Shown piece after piece: positions 30,794-39,422 of a DNA stretch of 64,000 nt (the first letter of the stretch is position 1; every line of letters starts with the position of its first letter). Origin of the DNA: Rhizocola hellebori (GTDB taxonomy: Bacteria > Actinomycetota > Actinomycetes > Mycobacteriales > Micromonosporaceae); NCBI RefSeq assembly GCF_016862955.1, contig NZ_BONY01000013.1:118739-182738 (forward strand), written 5' to 3'. The notes below the pieces were generated by a model, which worked only from the letters and a program-made list of their open reading frames with translations, had not been told where the DNA came from and made no database searches. A program made the translations under genes and the position numbers.

Positions 30794-32417
30794 CCAAATT
30801 CGCCGATCTCGGGTACTGGTCAGCGGGATCGGTGAGCACATTGACCAGATAGGGCACGCCCGAGGCGAAGGCGCGCTCGAAAGCGCCGGCCAGCTCGCCG
30901 GGCTTGGCGACGGTCTCCCCCGCCCCGCCCAGCGCCTTGACCACCTCGTCGTAGCGCAGGCCCGGTTGCAGGTCGGCGGCCACGTCGTAGCCGTACATCG
31001 CCTGCATCGGGTGCTTCTCCAGCCCCCAGATGCCGTTGTTGCCCACCACGATGACGACCGGAAGGTTCTGCCGCACCAGGGACTCGACGTCCATCAGCGA
31101 GAAGCCCGCGGCGCCGTCGCCCATCAGCACGCAGATCTGGCGGTCGGGATAGGTGACCCTGGCGCCCATGGCGTAGCCCATTCCTGTCCCGAGGCAGCCG
31201 TAGGGGCCCGGGTCGAGCCAGGTGCCGGGTTGGGCGGGCTCGAGGTAGCGGCCGGCGTAGGAGACGAAATCGCCGCCGTCCCCGATCGTCACCGCGTCCG
31301 CGGCAAGGATCTTGCGGAGCTCGCCGTATACGCGAGCCGGCTTGATCGGGTCGGAGTCGGCCTCCATCTCGGCGGCGTGCTTGGCCGCCACCGCGCTCTC
31401 GGCCTCGCGCAACTTGGCGATCCAGTCCTCGTGGCCGGTCTGGTCCCCGGTGTAGCGGGCCATCGCCTGCAGGGTGAGGGTGAGGTCACCGGCCGGCGAG
31501 GCGGCGGCCTCGACATGACCGGCGCGCAGCCTCGGCTCGGCGACCACGTGCACCACCTTGGCCGAGCCAAAGTCACCGAACCCGAGCCGGAAGTCCAGTG
31601 GGGTGCCGATGACCGCCACCACATCGGCGTCGGACAGAGCCGCCCGGCGGCTCTTGGAGAAGGCCAGGCGATGCTCGGGCGGCAGCACGCCACGGCCCAT
31701 TCCGTTGGCATAGACCGGTACCGAGAACTGCTCGGCGAGCGCCCGCAACGCCTCCACCGCGTTCGCACCGTAGACATCCGAACCGGCGATGATGGCCGGC
31801 CGCTGCGCCTGTGCCAGCAGCCCTGCCGCCTTCTTGACCTCTTCCGGGTCGGCCTGCCAGGAACCCACCTTGGGCGCCTCGACATTTCCTTCGCCGAAGC
31901 CGAACATCACGTCCAACGGAAAGTCCAAAAAGGACGGACCGCGGTGTCCGCTCAGCGAGGCGGAGAGCGCCTCGGTCACGGCGGCGGTGATCGCGTCGGC
32001 GGAGGGCACCGTCGCGGCGTGCTTGGTGATCGAGCTGACCAGCGGGACGTGATCGATCTCCTGCAGCGAGCCCGCACCCCAGCGGAACTGCGGCGCCCGC
32101 CCACCCAGCACGAGCACCGGCGCCGCGTTGAAGAAAGCACTGGTGATGCCCGAGATGCCGTTGGTCACCCCCGGCCCGGCCGTGAGCACGGCCACCCCGG
32201 GCCGGCGCTGAAGTTTGGCCACGGCCTCGGCCGCGAAGACCGCGCTCTGCTCGTGCCGCACGTCGTAGAGCGGAAAGCCCTCCTGATGCGCCGCATCGTA
32301 GAGCGGAAAGACATGCCCGCCGGAGAGCGTGAACATCTCCTTCACGCCCGCAGCCTTCAGCGCTGCAAGCGCCAACTGTCCACCGTGGCCAGAGATCATA
32401 CGGCGCAGCCTACCCAT
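30789..32417 (-). CDS. acetolactate synthase-like ThDP enzyme (IlvG-like)
   Basis: A 542-residue thiamin diphosphate enzyme. It has the N-terminal catalytic Glu region (DVRHEQSAVFAAEAVAK), the FAD/ADP-binding middle domain, and the ThDP motif GDGAAGFSLMDVE ending with the NN of VVGNNGIWGLEKHP. The stretches FTLSGGHVFPLYD, GSLQEIDHVPLV and PYGCLGTGMGYAMGA match mycobacterial IlvG-type proteins, which are related to acetolactate synthase but of unproven activity. No small regulatory subunit lies nearby. ATG 32417 or ATG 32399 could be the start. Confidence 0.85.
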   Translation of the reverse strand: MGRLRRMISGHGGQLALAALKAAGVKEMFTLSGGHVFPLYDAAHQEGFPLYDVRHEQSAVFAAEAVAKLQRRPGVAVLTAGPGVTNGISGITSAFFNAAPVLVLGGRAPQFRWGAGSLQEIDHVPLVSSITKHAATVPSADAITAAVTEALSASLSGHRGPSFLDFPLDVMFGFGEGNVEAPKVGSWQADPEEVKKAAGLLAQAQRPAIIAGSDVYGANAVEALRALAEQFSVPVYANGMGRGVLPPEHRLAFSKSRRAALSDADVVAVIGTPLDFRLGFGDFGSAKVVHVVAEPRLRAGHVEAAASPAGDLTLTLQAMARYTGDQTGHEDWIAKLREAESAVAAKHAAEMEADSDPIKPARVYGELRKILAADAVTIGDGGDFVSYAGRYLEPAQPGTWLDPGPYGCLGTGMGYAMGARVTYPDRQICVLMGDGAAGFSLMDVESLVRQNLPVVIVVGNNGIWGLEKHPMQAMYGYDVAADLQPGLRYDEVVKALGGAGETVAKPGELAGAFERAFASGVPYLVNVLTDPADQYPRSANLA

Positions 32418-32758
32418 CGCTCGAAAGAATGTGAAGCATCCTCACACTTGCCGGAGCACCCCGCGCGGCGCTCATCACCATTAACGAGCGACGGCTATCG
32501 CGCCGACGAACGAATCGGCAAGCAGATCGGCCAGCGCGGCGGTGAGGGTGAGCTCGGCGGGCTTGGCCTCAACGCGGAACACCTTTCGGGCCACGCTGAT
32601 CAGACCTCGCTCGCCAAGCTGCACCAACCTTCCCGACAGGTGGCTTGCGATCGCTTGCACCACGGCGGCCCCACCGCGAGCGCCGCCGGTGTGATCATCG
32701 CAAGCTCAAGGCCGAACCCGCCGTAGTGTCCTAGAGGGACGCAAATCGCGCTGTCGGA
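32418..32758. other. intergenic region, no supported gene
   Basis: This 341-nt gap lies between the ilvG-like start and the enoyl-CoA hydratase stop. A 60-codon open frame on the minus strand (32481-32663) encodes a helical-looking peptide with LVQLGERGLISVARKV, but has no Shine-Dalgarno site and matches no family I know. It may be a gene remnant. No terminator or repeat was seen. Confidence 0.4.
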
Positions 32759-33532
32759 TCAACGACCCTCGAAGCCCGGTTTGCGCTTCTCCACGAAAGC
32801 GGTCATGCCCTCGGTCTTGTCCTCGGTGGCGAACAGACCCGCGAAAAGCTGTGACTCCCATGCCAATCCGGAGGCGAGGTCGTTGTCCAGGCCACCATCG
32901 ATGGCCAGCTTCGCGGCGCGAATGGCTTGCACCGGCCCGCGCACGTACTGCGACACCAGCGCCAGAGCCTCGTCAAAAACCTTCTCCGGCTCGACCACCC
33001 GGTCGGCGAGCCCGATCGCCAGCGCCTCGGCCGCGTCCACCATCCGGCCGGTGAGGATGATGTCCTTGGCTCGCGCCGGGCCGACCAGCCGCGGCAGCCG
33101 CTGGGTGCCACCCGCTCCGGGAATGATGCCAAGTTTGATCTCGGGCTGGCCCAGTTTCGCGTCGCTGCCCACCACCCGCCAGTCGCAGGCCAGCGCCAGC
33201 TCGCACCCGCCGCCGAGCGCGTAGCCGGTGATCGCGGCCACCACCGGCTTGGGGATGCGCGCCACCGCATCGAAGGCGCTCGACAGCGCGCCCGCCCGAA
33301 CGGCCATTTGGGCATAGGTCATGTCGGCCATTTCCTTGATGTCCGCACCCGCCGCGAAGACCTTGGGACCGCCATAAACGATCACCGCGTAGACGTCCGC
33401 GTCGTTGGTGGCCGCATGAGCAGCGGCGCGCAACTCCTCCTGAACCTGGGCGTTGAGGGCATTCATCGGTGGGCGATCCAGCCGAATCACCCCGATGCCA
33501 TCCGCTATTTCCAGGTTGACGAATTCGCCCAC
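32759..33532 (-). CDS. enoyl-CoA hydratase/isomerase family protein
   Basis: A 257-residue crotonase-fold protein. It has the oxyanion loop region (FAAGADIKEM), the active-site helix ALGGGCELALACDWR, and GIIPGAGGTQRLPRLVG, where the second catalytic acid usually falls. It adds water to 2-enoyl-CoA in beta-oxidation. GTG at 33532 is preceded by AGGAGG at 5 nt. The open frame runs on to 34912, but that part is antisense to the CD-NTase gene and is rejected. Confidence 0.93.
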   Translation of the reverse strand: MGEFVNLEIADGIGVIRLDRPPMNALNAQVQEELRAAAHAATNDADVYAVIVYGGPKVFAAGADIKEMADMTYAQMAVRAGALSSAFDAVARIPKPVVAAITGYALGGGCELALACDWRVVGSDAKLGQPEIKLGIIPGAGGTQRLPRLVGPARAKDIILTGRMVDAAEALAIGLADRVVEPEKVFDEALALVSQYVRGPVQAIRAAKLAIDGGLDNDLASGLAWESQLFAGLFATEDKTEGMTAFVEKRKPGFEGR

Positions 33533-33589
33533 CACTGCCTCCTCGCTGAGATCACCGACAGGTATTGACACCGACTCTACGGTGGGCGT

Positions 33590-34066
33590 GTGCTCACCTA
33601 TTACCGTGACCGGACGGTGGAGGTGACCTCCGTGGCCGTTCACATCCACGGCAGGGTCTATGCCCTTTCCGAGCTGGAATATGTCTGGCACCTGGAGGTG
33701 CAAGCCGATCCTTCGGTGCGCCGCCGGGCCGCCAGCCGTGGTGCGCTCAACATCGGTGTCGTGGTGGCGGTCATCCTCGCCCTGCTGGGGATCGTCTTCC
33801 TGGTGACCGCGACCCTGACCAACCCCGGCACCGCGGCTGCCGTCCTGGTCCCGCTGGCCGTCGTCGTCCTGCTCGTGGCCATGGCCGGGCCGATGCTGGA
33901 GTGGGTGCTGCACCGGTTCGACCGCAGCTACGACGTGGGCTCCAAGGTGCACGAGATCTGGTGCGTGCGCCACGGCAAGGAACTCCTGTTGATACGGGTT
34001 GCCGATGAGACCCGCTTCGGCAAGATCTATCGGTCGATTCAGCGCGCGCTGGAGAACCATCCGTAG
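33590..34066 (+). CDS. DUF6232-type two-helix membrane protein
   Basis: A 158-residue protein: an N-terminal beta-rich segment (TYYRDRTVEVTSVAVHIHGR, YALSELEYVWHLEV), two adjacent membrane helices at about residues 50-70 and 78-98, and a C-terminal beta/alpha segment (YDVGSKVHEIWCVRHGKELL, FGKIYRSIQRALE). This split-domain-around-hairpin plan matches the DUF6232 family of actinobacteria, with no known function. GTG at 33590 may be leaderless (TACGGT 6 nt before). It lies 45 nt before a CD-NTase-like gene on the same strand, so it might be a partner or effector; that is an inference. Confidence 0.72.
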   Translation: MLTYYRDRTVEVTSVAVHIHGRVYALSELEYVWHLEVQADPSVRRRAASRGALNIGVVVAVILALLGIVFLVTATLTNPGTAAAVLVPLAVVVLLVAMAGPMLEWVLHRFDRSYDVGSKVHEIWCVRHGKELLLIRVADETRFGKIYRSIQRALENHP

Positions 34067-34111
34067 CGGAGGTAGGGTGTCGTTTTTGCCCTGACCATTG
34101 TGGAGTTTGAA

Positions 34112-34984
34112 ATGCCGCGCTCGGTTGCCCAAGCGTTCGATGAGTTCTTGAGGCGGCTCACGCCGCTGGAGTCGGAACGTGAGGCGCGAGCCAAACATCG
34201 AGACAGCGTCGAGGCATCGCTGAGAAATTCCATCGAAGTCAATCGCTTTATCGAGATCGGCTCGTTCGTCAACGGCACCGGCATCCGCAAACACTGCGAC
34301 GTCGACCTGCTCGTCAGCATCAAGGGCGCGAAGCCGGGCTCGTCCGACACCGCCCTGGGCTGGGTCAAGAACGCCCTCACCGCAAGCTTTCCCAACACCA
34401 AGGTGTCCATCAGCAGGCCGGCCGTCGTGGTCGAGTTCGCCAACGGCGACGGCGCCTGGAACGTGATGCCCGCCTTCGCAGCCGGCCGCCGGGACGACAA
34501 CTTCCCGCTCTACGAGGTACCCGGTTACGACACGGGATGGATGGACTCCGCCCCGGACGCCCACGCCAGCTATGTCAACGATGTGAACAACATCAGCAAG
34601 GTCTCCGGCGCGGCGAAGAACCTCGCCCGCCTGGCCAAGGCGTGGAAGTACTACAACGAGATGCCCGTGTCGTCGTTCTACCTGGAGATGAGGGCCGCCG
34701 AGTACATCAGCAGCGAGGAGACCCACATCCCGGTGTGGGACATCTGCGGCCTGCTCCAGCGGCTGGATCAGCTCAGGCTCGCGCCGATGAAAGATCCCAA
34801 GACGGTCACCGGCCAGTTCGACGCCTGCGCCACCCCTGCCATCCGCGACGAGTCGGTGGCCAAACTGCGCCGCGGGGCGAACAGGGCCCGCAAAGCGCTG
34901 GAGGCCTTCCACAACGAGGACACGCCAGAGGTCTTCTACTATCTGGACCTTCTCTTCGGCGGAAACTTCCCCGGCCGCTACTGA
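34112..34984 (+). CDS. CD-NTase/SMODS-like nucleotidyltransferase
   Basis: A 290-residue protein of the DNA polymerase beta-like superfamily, closest to the cGAS/DncV-like (SMODS) enzymes. GS at residues 50-51 and D63/D65 in GSFVNGTGIRKHCDVD form the signature GSxxxGT...DVD. The helical second half includes AKAWKYYNEMPVSSFYLEMR. The third metal-binding residue, normally Asp in a (I/V)D(V/L)VPA motif, appears as Asn117 in WNVMPAF, so activity is uncertain. CD-NTases make cyclic oligonucleotides in CBASS phage defence. No standard effector (phospholipase, nuclease, SAVED) is adjacent; the upstream gene is a two-helix membrane protein. ATG 34112 has GTGGAG 6 nt before it. Confidence 0.75.
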   Translation: MPRSVAQAFDEFLRRLTPLESEREARAKHRDSVEASLRNSIEVNRFIEIGSFVNGTGIRKHCDVDLLVSIKGAKPGSSDTALGWVKNALTASFPNTKVSISRPAVVVEFANGDGAWNVMPAFAAGRRDDNFPLYEVPGYDTGWMDSAPDAHASYVNDVNNISKVSGAAKNLARLAKAWKYYNEMPVSSFYLEMRAAEYISSEETHIPVWDICGLLQRLDQLRLAPMKDPKTVTGQFDACATPAIRDESVAKLRRGANRARKALEAFHNEDTPEVFYYLDLLFGGNFPGRY

Positions 34985-34987
34985 CGA

Positions 34988-35602
34988 TCAGCGGCCGACG
35001 CAGGGGACCTCTTCCCAGTGGGCGGGCAACGTCGGCGCTGCCCACTGCGGATCGGGTTGCCAGCTCGCCCATGACTCGTCCCACCAGCGCTCGCCCGCGT
35101 CGAGGAGCTTGGCGACGCGGTCGCCCTCGGCCTGGATCTCGTGAACGCGGCCCGGGTAGCGGGCCTCGCCGGTCTTGGCGAACTCCTCCACGTCCTTCCA
35201 CTCCCAGGTTGGCGCGCCTACCCGCCAGAGCAGATCCAGCTCGTGGTCGAGGGTGTCGAAGCCGATCGGGGTGCGGCGCGGAGCGTCCTGCAGGTTGAAG
35301 TACCAGAAGGCGTGCTCGCGTTGCGGACCGTTCCAGTAGACGAAAACGGCGTGGTCCACGCCCTCCCAATGCAGGGCGAGCATGCCGTGACCGGACCAGT
35401 GGGTGTGTTTCTCCGCGCGCCAGGGATGCTCGCCGATCGGGAACCTTCCCTTCGTGGGAAAGCCGAACTCGGTGTTCGTCGGCAGGTAGGTGACCAAAAG
35501 ATCACCCTCGTCCTGAACGCAGATCGACGGATAGGCGAACCAGACCTCGCCGTGCATGATCTCCCGCCGGATTACCGTCTCACCTGGCTGAAATCGCCGC
35601 AT
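34988..35602 (-). CDS. DUF402 domain protein
   Basis: A 204-residue DUF402 (FomD-like) protein. It has the barrel motifs VIRREIMHGEVWFAYPSICV, a HAFWYFNLQDAPRRTPIGFD segment where metal-binding Asp residues fall, and DHELDLLWRV followed by EWKDVEEFAKTGEARYP. Members of this family hydrolyse small nucleotide-linked phosphates or phosphonates; the substrate here is unknown. GGGAGGGA lies 5 nt before ATG 35602. The gene overlaps the upstream ABC ATPase gene by 23 nt and ends 3 nt from the CD-NTase stop, tail to tail. Confidence 0.85.
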   Translation of the reverse strand: MRRFQPGETVIRREIMHGEVWFAYPSICVQDEGDLLVTYLPTNTEFGFPTKGRFPIGEHPWRAEKHTHWSGHGMLALHWEGVDHAVFVYWNGPQREHAFWYFNLQDAPRRTPIGFDTLDHELDLLWRVGAPTWEWKDVEEFAKTGEARYPGRVHEIQAEGDRVAKLLDAGERWWDESWASWQPDPQWAAPTLPAHWEEVPCVGR

Positions 35603-36371
35603 ATCGTCCCTCCCCGTAGGACACCTTCAGCGTCATGCCGAACGTCTCCGACAGGTTATCGGACGTGATCACGTCCTGCACCTGCCCGGACGCCACCGCG
35701 GCCCCATCGCGCAGGAGGAGGGCGTGGGTGAAACCGGGCGGGATCTCTTCGACGTGATGGGTCACCAGAACGGTCGCCGGCGCATCGGGGTCCATGGCCA
35801 GCCGGGTGAGCCGGGTGACCAGGTCTTCGCGGCCACCCAGGTCGAGCCCGGCCGCGGGCTCGTCGAGCAGCAGCAGCTCCGGGTCGGTCATCAGGGCCCG
35901 CGCGATCTGGGTGCGCTTACGCTCGCCCTCGGAGAGGGTGCCGTACTCACGCTCGGTCAGCGAGCCCATCCCCCACTCGCGCAACAGGTTGGTGGCCCGG
36001 ACGACGTCCTGCTCGTCGTAGGACTCCCGGAACCGGCCGACCACCGACCAGGAGGCGGTCACCACGACGTCGCGCACCAGCTCCCCGCCCGGAATCCGCT
36101 CGGACAGCGCCGACGTCGAAAACCCGACCCGGGTGCGCAGCTCCTGCAGATCGGTGCGGCCTATCCGCTCGCCGAGCACATGCAGCGCGCCGCTGGTGGG
36201 ATGCGATCGGCCGGCAGCCAGGTTGAGCAAAGTGGTCTTGCCCGCGCCGTTGGGCCCGAGAATCACCCACCGCTCGTCCAGCTCCACCTGCCAGTTCAGT
36301 TCGCGAAGCAGATGACGGCCGGAGCGGACTACATTGACCTGCTCAGCGGCGATGACGAGATCGGGATGCAC
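35580..36371 (-). CDS. ABC transporter ATP-binding protein
   Basis: About 263 residues with Walker A (ILGPNGAGKTTLLNLA), signature LSEGERKRTQIARAL, Walker B (LLLLDEPAAGLDLGGRED) and the H-loop His in VLVTHHVEEIPPG. The ModF/YlmA-like layout, without a nearby permease, suggests an orphan ATPase; its function is unknown. TTTTAT ends 7 nt before GTG 36371, suggesting a leaderless start; ATG at 36407 is the alternative. It is divergent from the next ABC gene. Confidence 0.88.
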   Translation of the reverse strand: MHPDLVIAAEQVNVVRSGRHLLRELNWQVELDERWVILGPNGAGKTTLLNLAAGRSHPTSGALHVLGERIGRTDLQELRTRVGFSTSALSERIPGGELVRDVVVTASWSVVGRFRESYDEQDVVRATNLLREWGMGSLTEREYGTLSEGERKRTQIARALMTDPELLLLDEPAAGLDLGGREDLVTRLTRLAMDPDAPATVLVTHHVEEIPPGFTHALLLRDGAAVASGQVQDVITSDNLSETFGMTLKVSYGEGRYAAISAR

Positions 36372-36427
36372 GAAAGCAATAAAACCATGTCCCCATGGAC
36401 TCGGCATTGAGACATAAGGTGACGGCC

Positions 36428-37426
36428 ATGACAGCGGTCATCGAGATCTCCGGCTTACACAAGACCTTCCGCGGCTGGCGGCGCGGCCCCAAGGTGGCGC
36501 TCGACGGCTTCGACATGGTGGTCGAGGCCGGTCAGGTGCACGGCTTCCTCGGCCCCAACGGGTCGGGCAAGACCACCACGCTGCGCGCGCTGCTCGGTCT
36601 GGTCCACGCCGACAGCGGGGACATGCGCATTCTGGGCACCACCAGCGCGGACTACATCCACGTCGCACACCGGGTGGGCGCGATCGTGGAGAGCCCCGCG
36701 TTCTTCGGGAATCTGTCCGGACAGCGAACGCTTGAGCTGCTGGCGATGGCTGGCGGGGTACCCAGAAAAAGGGTTGAAGAGACACTGGTGGCAGTCGGTC
36801 TGCGCGATCGCGGGGAAGACCTCGTCAAGAGCTACTCGCTGGGCATGAAGCAGCGGCTGGCGGTCGCCTCGGCCCTGCTCAAGCAGCCCGAGTTGCTGAT
36901 CCTCGACGAGCCGGCCAACGGCCTGGACCCGGCCGGCATCCACGAGATGCGCAGTCTGGTCCGGGAGCTGGCGTCGCGCGGGGTGACCATCCTGATTTCG
37001 AGCCATCTGCTGGACGAGATCGAACAGGTCTGCGACTCGATGACGATCATCTCCCGGGGCCGCCGGGTCACCCATGGGCCGGTGGCGCAAGTCCTTGCCC
37101 AGCATGACAAAGGCGAGTATTCGGTGAGGGTGGCCGACCCGGCCGGGGCGCTGGAGGCGATCGCCGCCGCGGGCGGCTCGGCCCGGCTCAACGAGGGCAA
37201 GCTGGTTGTCAGCGGGGTCACCGACGCCTCCTGGATCACGCAGACCCTGGGCACGGCCGGCCACTGGCTCACCGAGCTGACCGCGCTCACGCCCGATCTT
37301 GAGAGCGTTTTCCTTGATGTGACCGGCACCCGGCCCGGCAACGGCCTTATGTCCGATGTGGACGATGGATGGCAGCCACCGGCGCCGGCCGGGCGGGCCG
37401 AAATCGAGATCGAGGTAACGCGATGA
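36428..37426 (+). CDS. ABC transporter ATP-binding protein (ABC-2 exporter)
   Basis: A 332-residue ATPase: Walker A LGPNGSGKTTTLRALLGL, signature YSLGMKQRLAVA, Walker B LLILDEPANGLDPAG and the H-loop in LISSHLLDEIEQV. The extended C-terminal domain (about residues 215-310) is like those of BcrA/CcmA-type exporter ATPases. AAGGTG lies 6 nt before ATG 36428. Its stop overlaps the permease start as ATGA. The exported substrate is unknown. Confidence 0.92.
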   Translation: MTAVIEISGLHKTFRGWRRGPKVALDGFDMVVEAGQVHGFLGPNGSGKTTTLRALLGLVHADSGDMRILGTTSADYIHVAHRVGAIVESPAFFGNLSGQRTLELLAMAGGVPRKRVEETLVAVGLRDRGEDLVKSYSLGMKQRLAVASALLKQPELLILDEPANGLDPAGIHEMRSLVRELASRGVTILISSHLLDEIEQVCDSMTIISRGRRVTHGPVAQVLAQHDKGEYSVRVADPAGALEAIAAAGGSARLNEGKLVVSGVTDASWITQTLGTAGHWLTELTALTPDLESVFLDVTGTRPGNGLMSDVDDGWQPPAPAGRAEIEIEVTR

Positions 37427-38382
37427 ACCTCATCAAGGCGGAGATCCTCCGCTTCAGCTCCCGCAGGTTCATCCAGATTATGGTGGTGATGCTGCTGGTG
37501 GCCTTCGGGCTGACCATCTTCACCGTCATGGCCAGCACCGAGCAACCCACGACGGAGATGTGGGCAAACGCCAGAATGCAGGCGGCCGAGACCCGGCATT
37601 ACCTGGAAAACGAATACGCCAACTGCGTGGCCAACCTCACCGACACCCGCCGGTGCGCGGATCTGGACCCGAGCAAGGTGGTGGTGGAGGACTATCTCTA
37701 CGGCGTCTTCCACTTCGCCCGGCAGATCGAAGCGCTGGTCTTCTTCCTTGGCGCATTTCTAAGCCTTTTCGGGTACCTGGTGATGGCCTCGTTCATCGGC
37801 TCCGAGCTGCACAGCGGCGGCATGACCAACCTGCTCCTGTGGCGGCCCAACCGGACGCAGGTGCTGGGCAGCAAGCTGGGCGTGGGCCTGGGCATGCTCA
37901 CCGCCATCTCGGTGGTCTTCAGCCTCATCTACATCGGCACGTTCTACGGGATAGCCGAAACCATGGGCTACGCGGGCGGGATGACCGCCTCCGGCTGGTC
38001 TCACGTCGCGCTGATTACGGTGCGCGGCATAGGCATGGCCTTGGTGGCCGGGTTGGTGTCCTTCGCCGTCGCCACGGTCGGCCGGCACACCGCGGCGGCG
38101 TTGGGCGCTCTGCTCGGCTACGTCATCGTGTGGGAGGGCGGCGCCCGGCTCATCATGGAGATCGCGAGCCGGAACGTGGGCGCCAGCAACGATCCCTACT
38201 TCCTGTCGACCTACATCGCGGCCTGGTTCGCCGGTGAGTACACGTATTACGACTACACCTCACACCTCGACAACGGCGCAATGATCGTCTACTGGTGGCA
38301 GGCGGCGGTGGTGTTCGGTGCGCTCACAGCCGCTGCCGCGGCCGTCGCCTTCACCGGCTTCCGCCGCCGCGACCTCGCGTAG
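37423..38382 (+). CDS. ABC-2 permease
   Basis: A 319-residue permease with six hydrophobic helices, the first at residues 16-35 (FIQIMVVMLLVAFGLTIFTV). A large external loop (about residues 45-100) has three Cys. It has the GSELHSGGMTNLLLWRPNRT cytoplasmic motif of the ABC-2 family. It is coupled by a 4-nt overlap to the ATPase gene upstream. It converges with the YihY gene, 7 nt apart. Confidence 0.88.
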   Translation: MNLIKAEILRFSSRRFIQIMVVMLLVAFGLTIFTVMASTEQPTTEMWANARMQAAETRHYLENEYANCVANLTDTRRCADLDPSKVVVEDYLYGVFHFARQIEALVFFLGAFLSLFGYLVMASFIGSELHSGGMTNLLLWRPNRTQVLGSKLGVGLGMLTAISVVFSLIYIGTFYGIAETMGYAGGMTASGWSHVALITVRGIGMALVAGLVSFAVATVGRHTAAALGALLGYVIVWEGGARLIMEIASRNVGASNDPYFLSTYIAAWFAGEYTYYDYTSHLDNGAMIVYWWQAAVVFGALTAAAAAVAFTGFRRRDLA

Positions 38383-38389
38383 GCCCGGC

Positions 38390-39385
38390 TTAGATGTCGG
38401 GCGGTTCCTCGACCACCCGATCCTTGGGCAGGTCGCGCACGGGCAGGTAGGGCTCGGCCTGCCGGGGAAGCCCGGCCGCGATAGCCCGCTCGCGGGCAAG
38501 CTCGGCGTCGAATTCGGCGCCGAGCAGCACCGCGACATTGGTGAGCCACATCCACACCAGGAAGACAATCACCCCACCGAGCGCGCCATAGGTGCGGTCG
38601 TAGGAGTTGAATCGCGCCACGTACAAGGCGAATCCGCCGGAAACCGCGATCCAGACCACGGTGGCCAGCAGGCTGCCCGGGGTGATCCAGCGGAACCCGC
38701 CCTGTCGCGCGTTGGGCGCGGCCCAGTAGAGCAACGCCATCAGCAGCGCGAAGGCCAGCATCAGCAACGGCCACTTGGCGACGTCGAAGGTTTTGACCCG
38801 CTCCGGGGCGATGTTCAGCGCCTCCCCGATCCGGACGGCCAGGCGGCCGGTGAAGGCAACGGTGAGCGCGCTGAGCGCGAGGAACAACCCGGTGACGATC
38901 GTGATGAGGATGCGCAGGGGCAACGTCTTCCAGACCGGGCGCCCCTCGGGCACGTCGTAGATGGCGTTCGCCGCGCGGATGAAAGCACCCACGTATCCGG
39001 TGGCCGAATAGAAGGCGACCAGCAGACCCAGCACGGCGACGATCCCCGCCTGCTGCTTGCTCTTGACGACGTCGTCCACGCCCTGGCCGATGATGTCGGC
39101 GGTCGGGCCGAAGCTCAGATTTTTGATGTCCTGCACGACATCTATCGCGGTCTGGTTGCCGAGCAACCCCACGACGGCCACCAGCACCAGCATGCCGGGG
39201 AAGATGGCGAGGATGCCGTAGTAGGTCAGCACGGCCGCGCGATCGGTGAGATGGTCATCGATCAGCTCGCCGACGGTGCGGCCGAAGGCACGCCACCACG
39301 CCCCCCGGCTCAGCTCCGAGGGACGTTTCGGCCCGCGCTCCAGGAGCCGGACCAGCCGTTCGCGATATGTCTTGGCGGGTAGCAC
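38390..39385 (-). CDS. YihY/BrkB-family membrane protein
   Basis: A 331-residue protein of the YihY (BrkB) family: DHLTDRAAVLTYYGILAIFP, six membrane helices, an FYSATGYVGAFIRAANAIYD motif and RVKTFDVAKWPLLM, followed by the GGVIVFLVWMWLTNVAVLLG helix. Once called ribonuclease BN by mistake, this family is of unknown function, and is possibly a transporter. A GTG start at 39385 is used. Confidence 0.92.
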   Translation of the reverse strand: MLPAKTYRERLVRLLERGPKRPSELSRGAWWRAFGRTVGELIDDHLTDRAAVLTYYGILAIFPGMLVLVAVVGLLGNQTAIDVVQDIKNLSFGPTADIIGQGVDDVVKSKQQAGIVAVLGLLVAFYSATGYVGAFIRAANAIYDVPEGRPVWKTLPLRILITIVTGLFLALSALTVAFTGRLAVRIGEALNIAPERVKTFDVAKWPLLMLAFALLMALLYWAAPNARQGGFRWITPGSLLATVVWIAVSGGFALYVARFNSYDRTYGALGGVIVFLVWMWLTNVAVLLGAEFDAELARERAIAAGLPRQAEPYLPVRDLPKDRVVEEPPDI

Positions 39386-39422
39386 GCCGCGAACATACCC
39401 ATTTGGCGGCCTGCCGGAAACG

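Noticed and set aside
32481..32663. 60-codon minus-strand frame between the ilvG-like and enoyl-CoA hydratase genes
   Set aside because: No ribosome site or recognised family; kept only as a note under the intergenic region.
33565..33570. TTGACA as a -35 for the DUF6232 gene
   Set aside because: The matching -10 at 17 nt would fall on the start codon, so the spacing does not work.
33536..34912. N-terminal extension of the enoyl-CoA hydratase frame
   Set aside because: Homology begins at the GTG with AGGAGG in front; the extension is antisense to the DUF6232 and CD-NTase genes.
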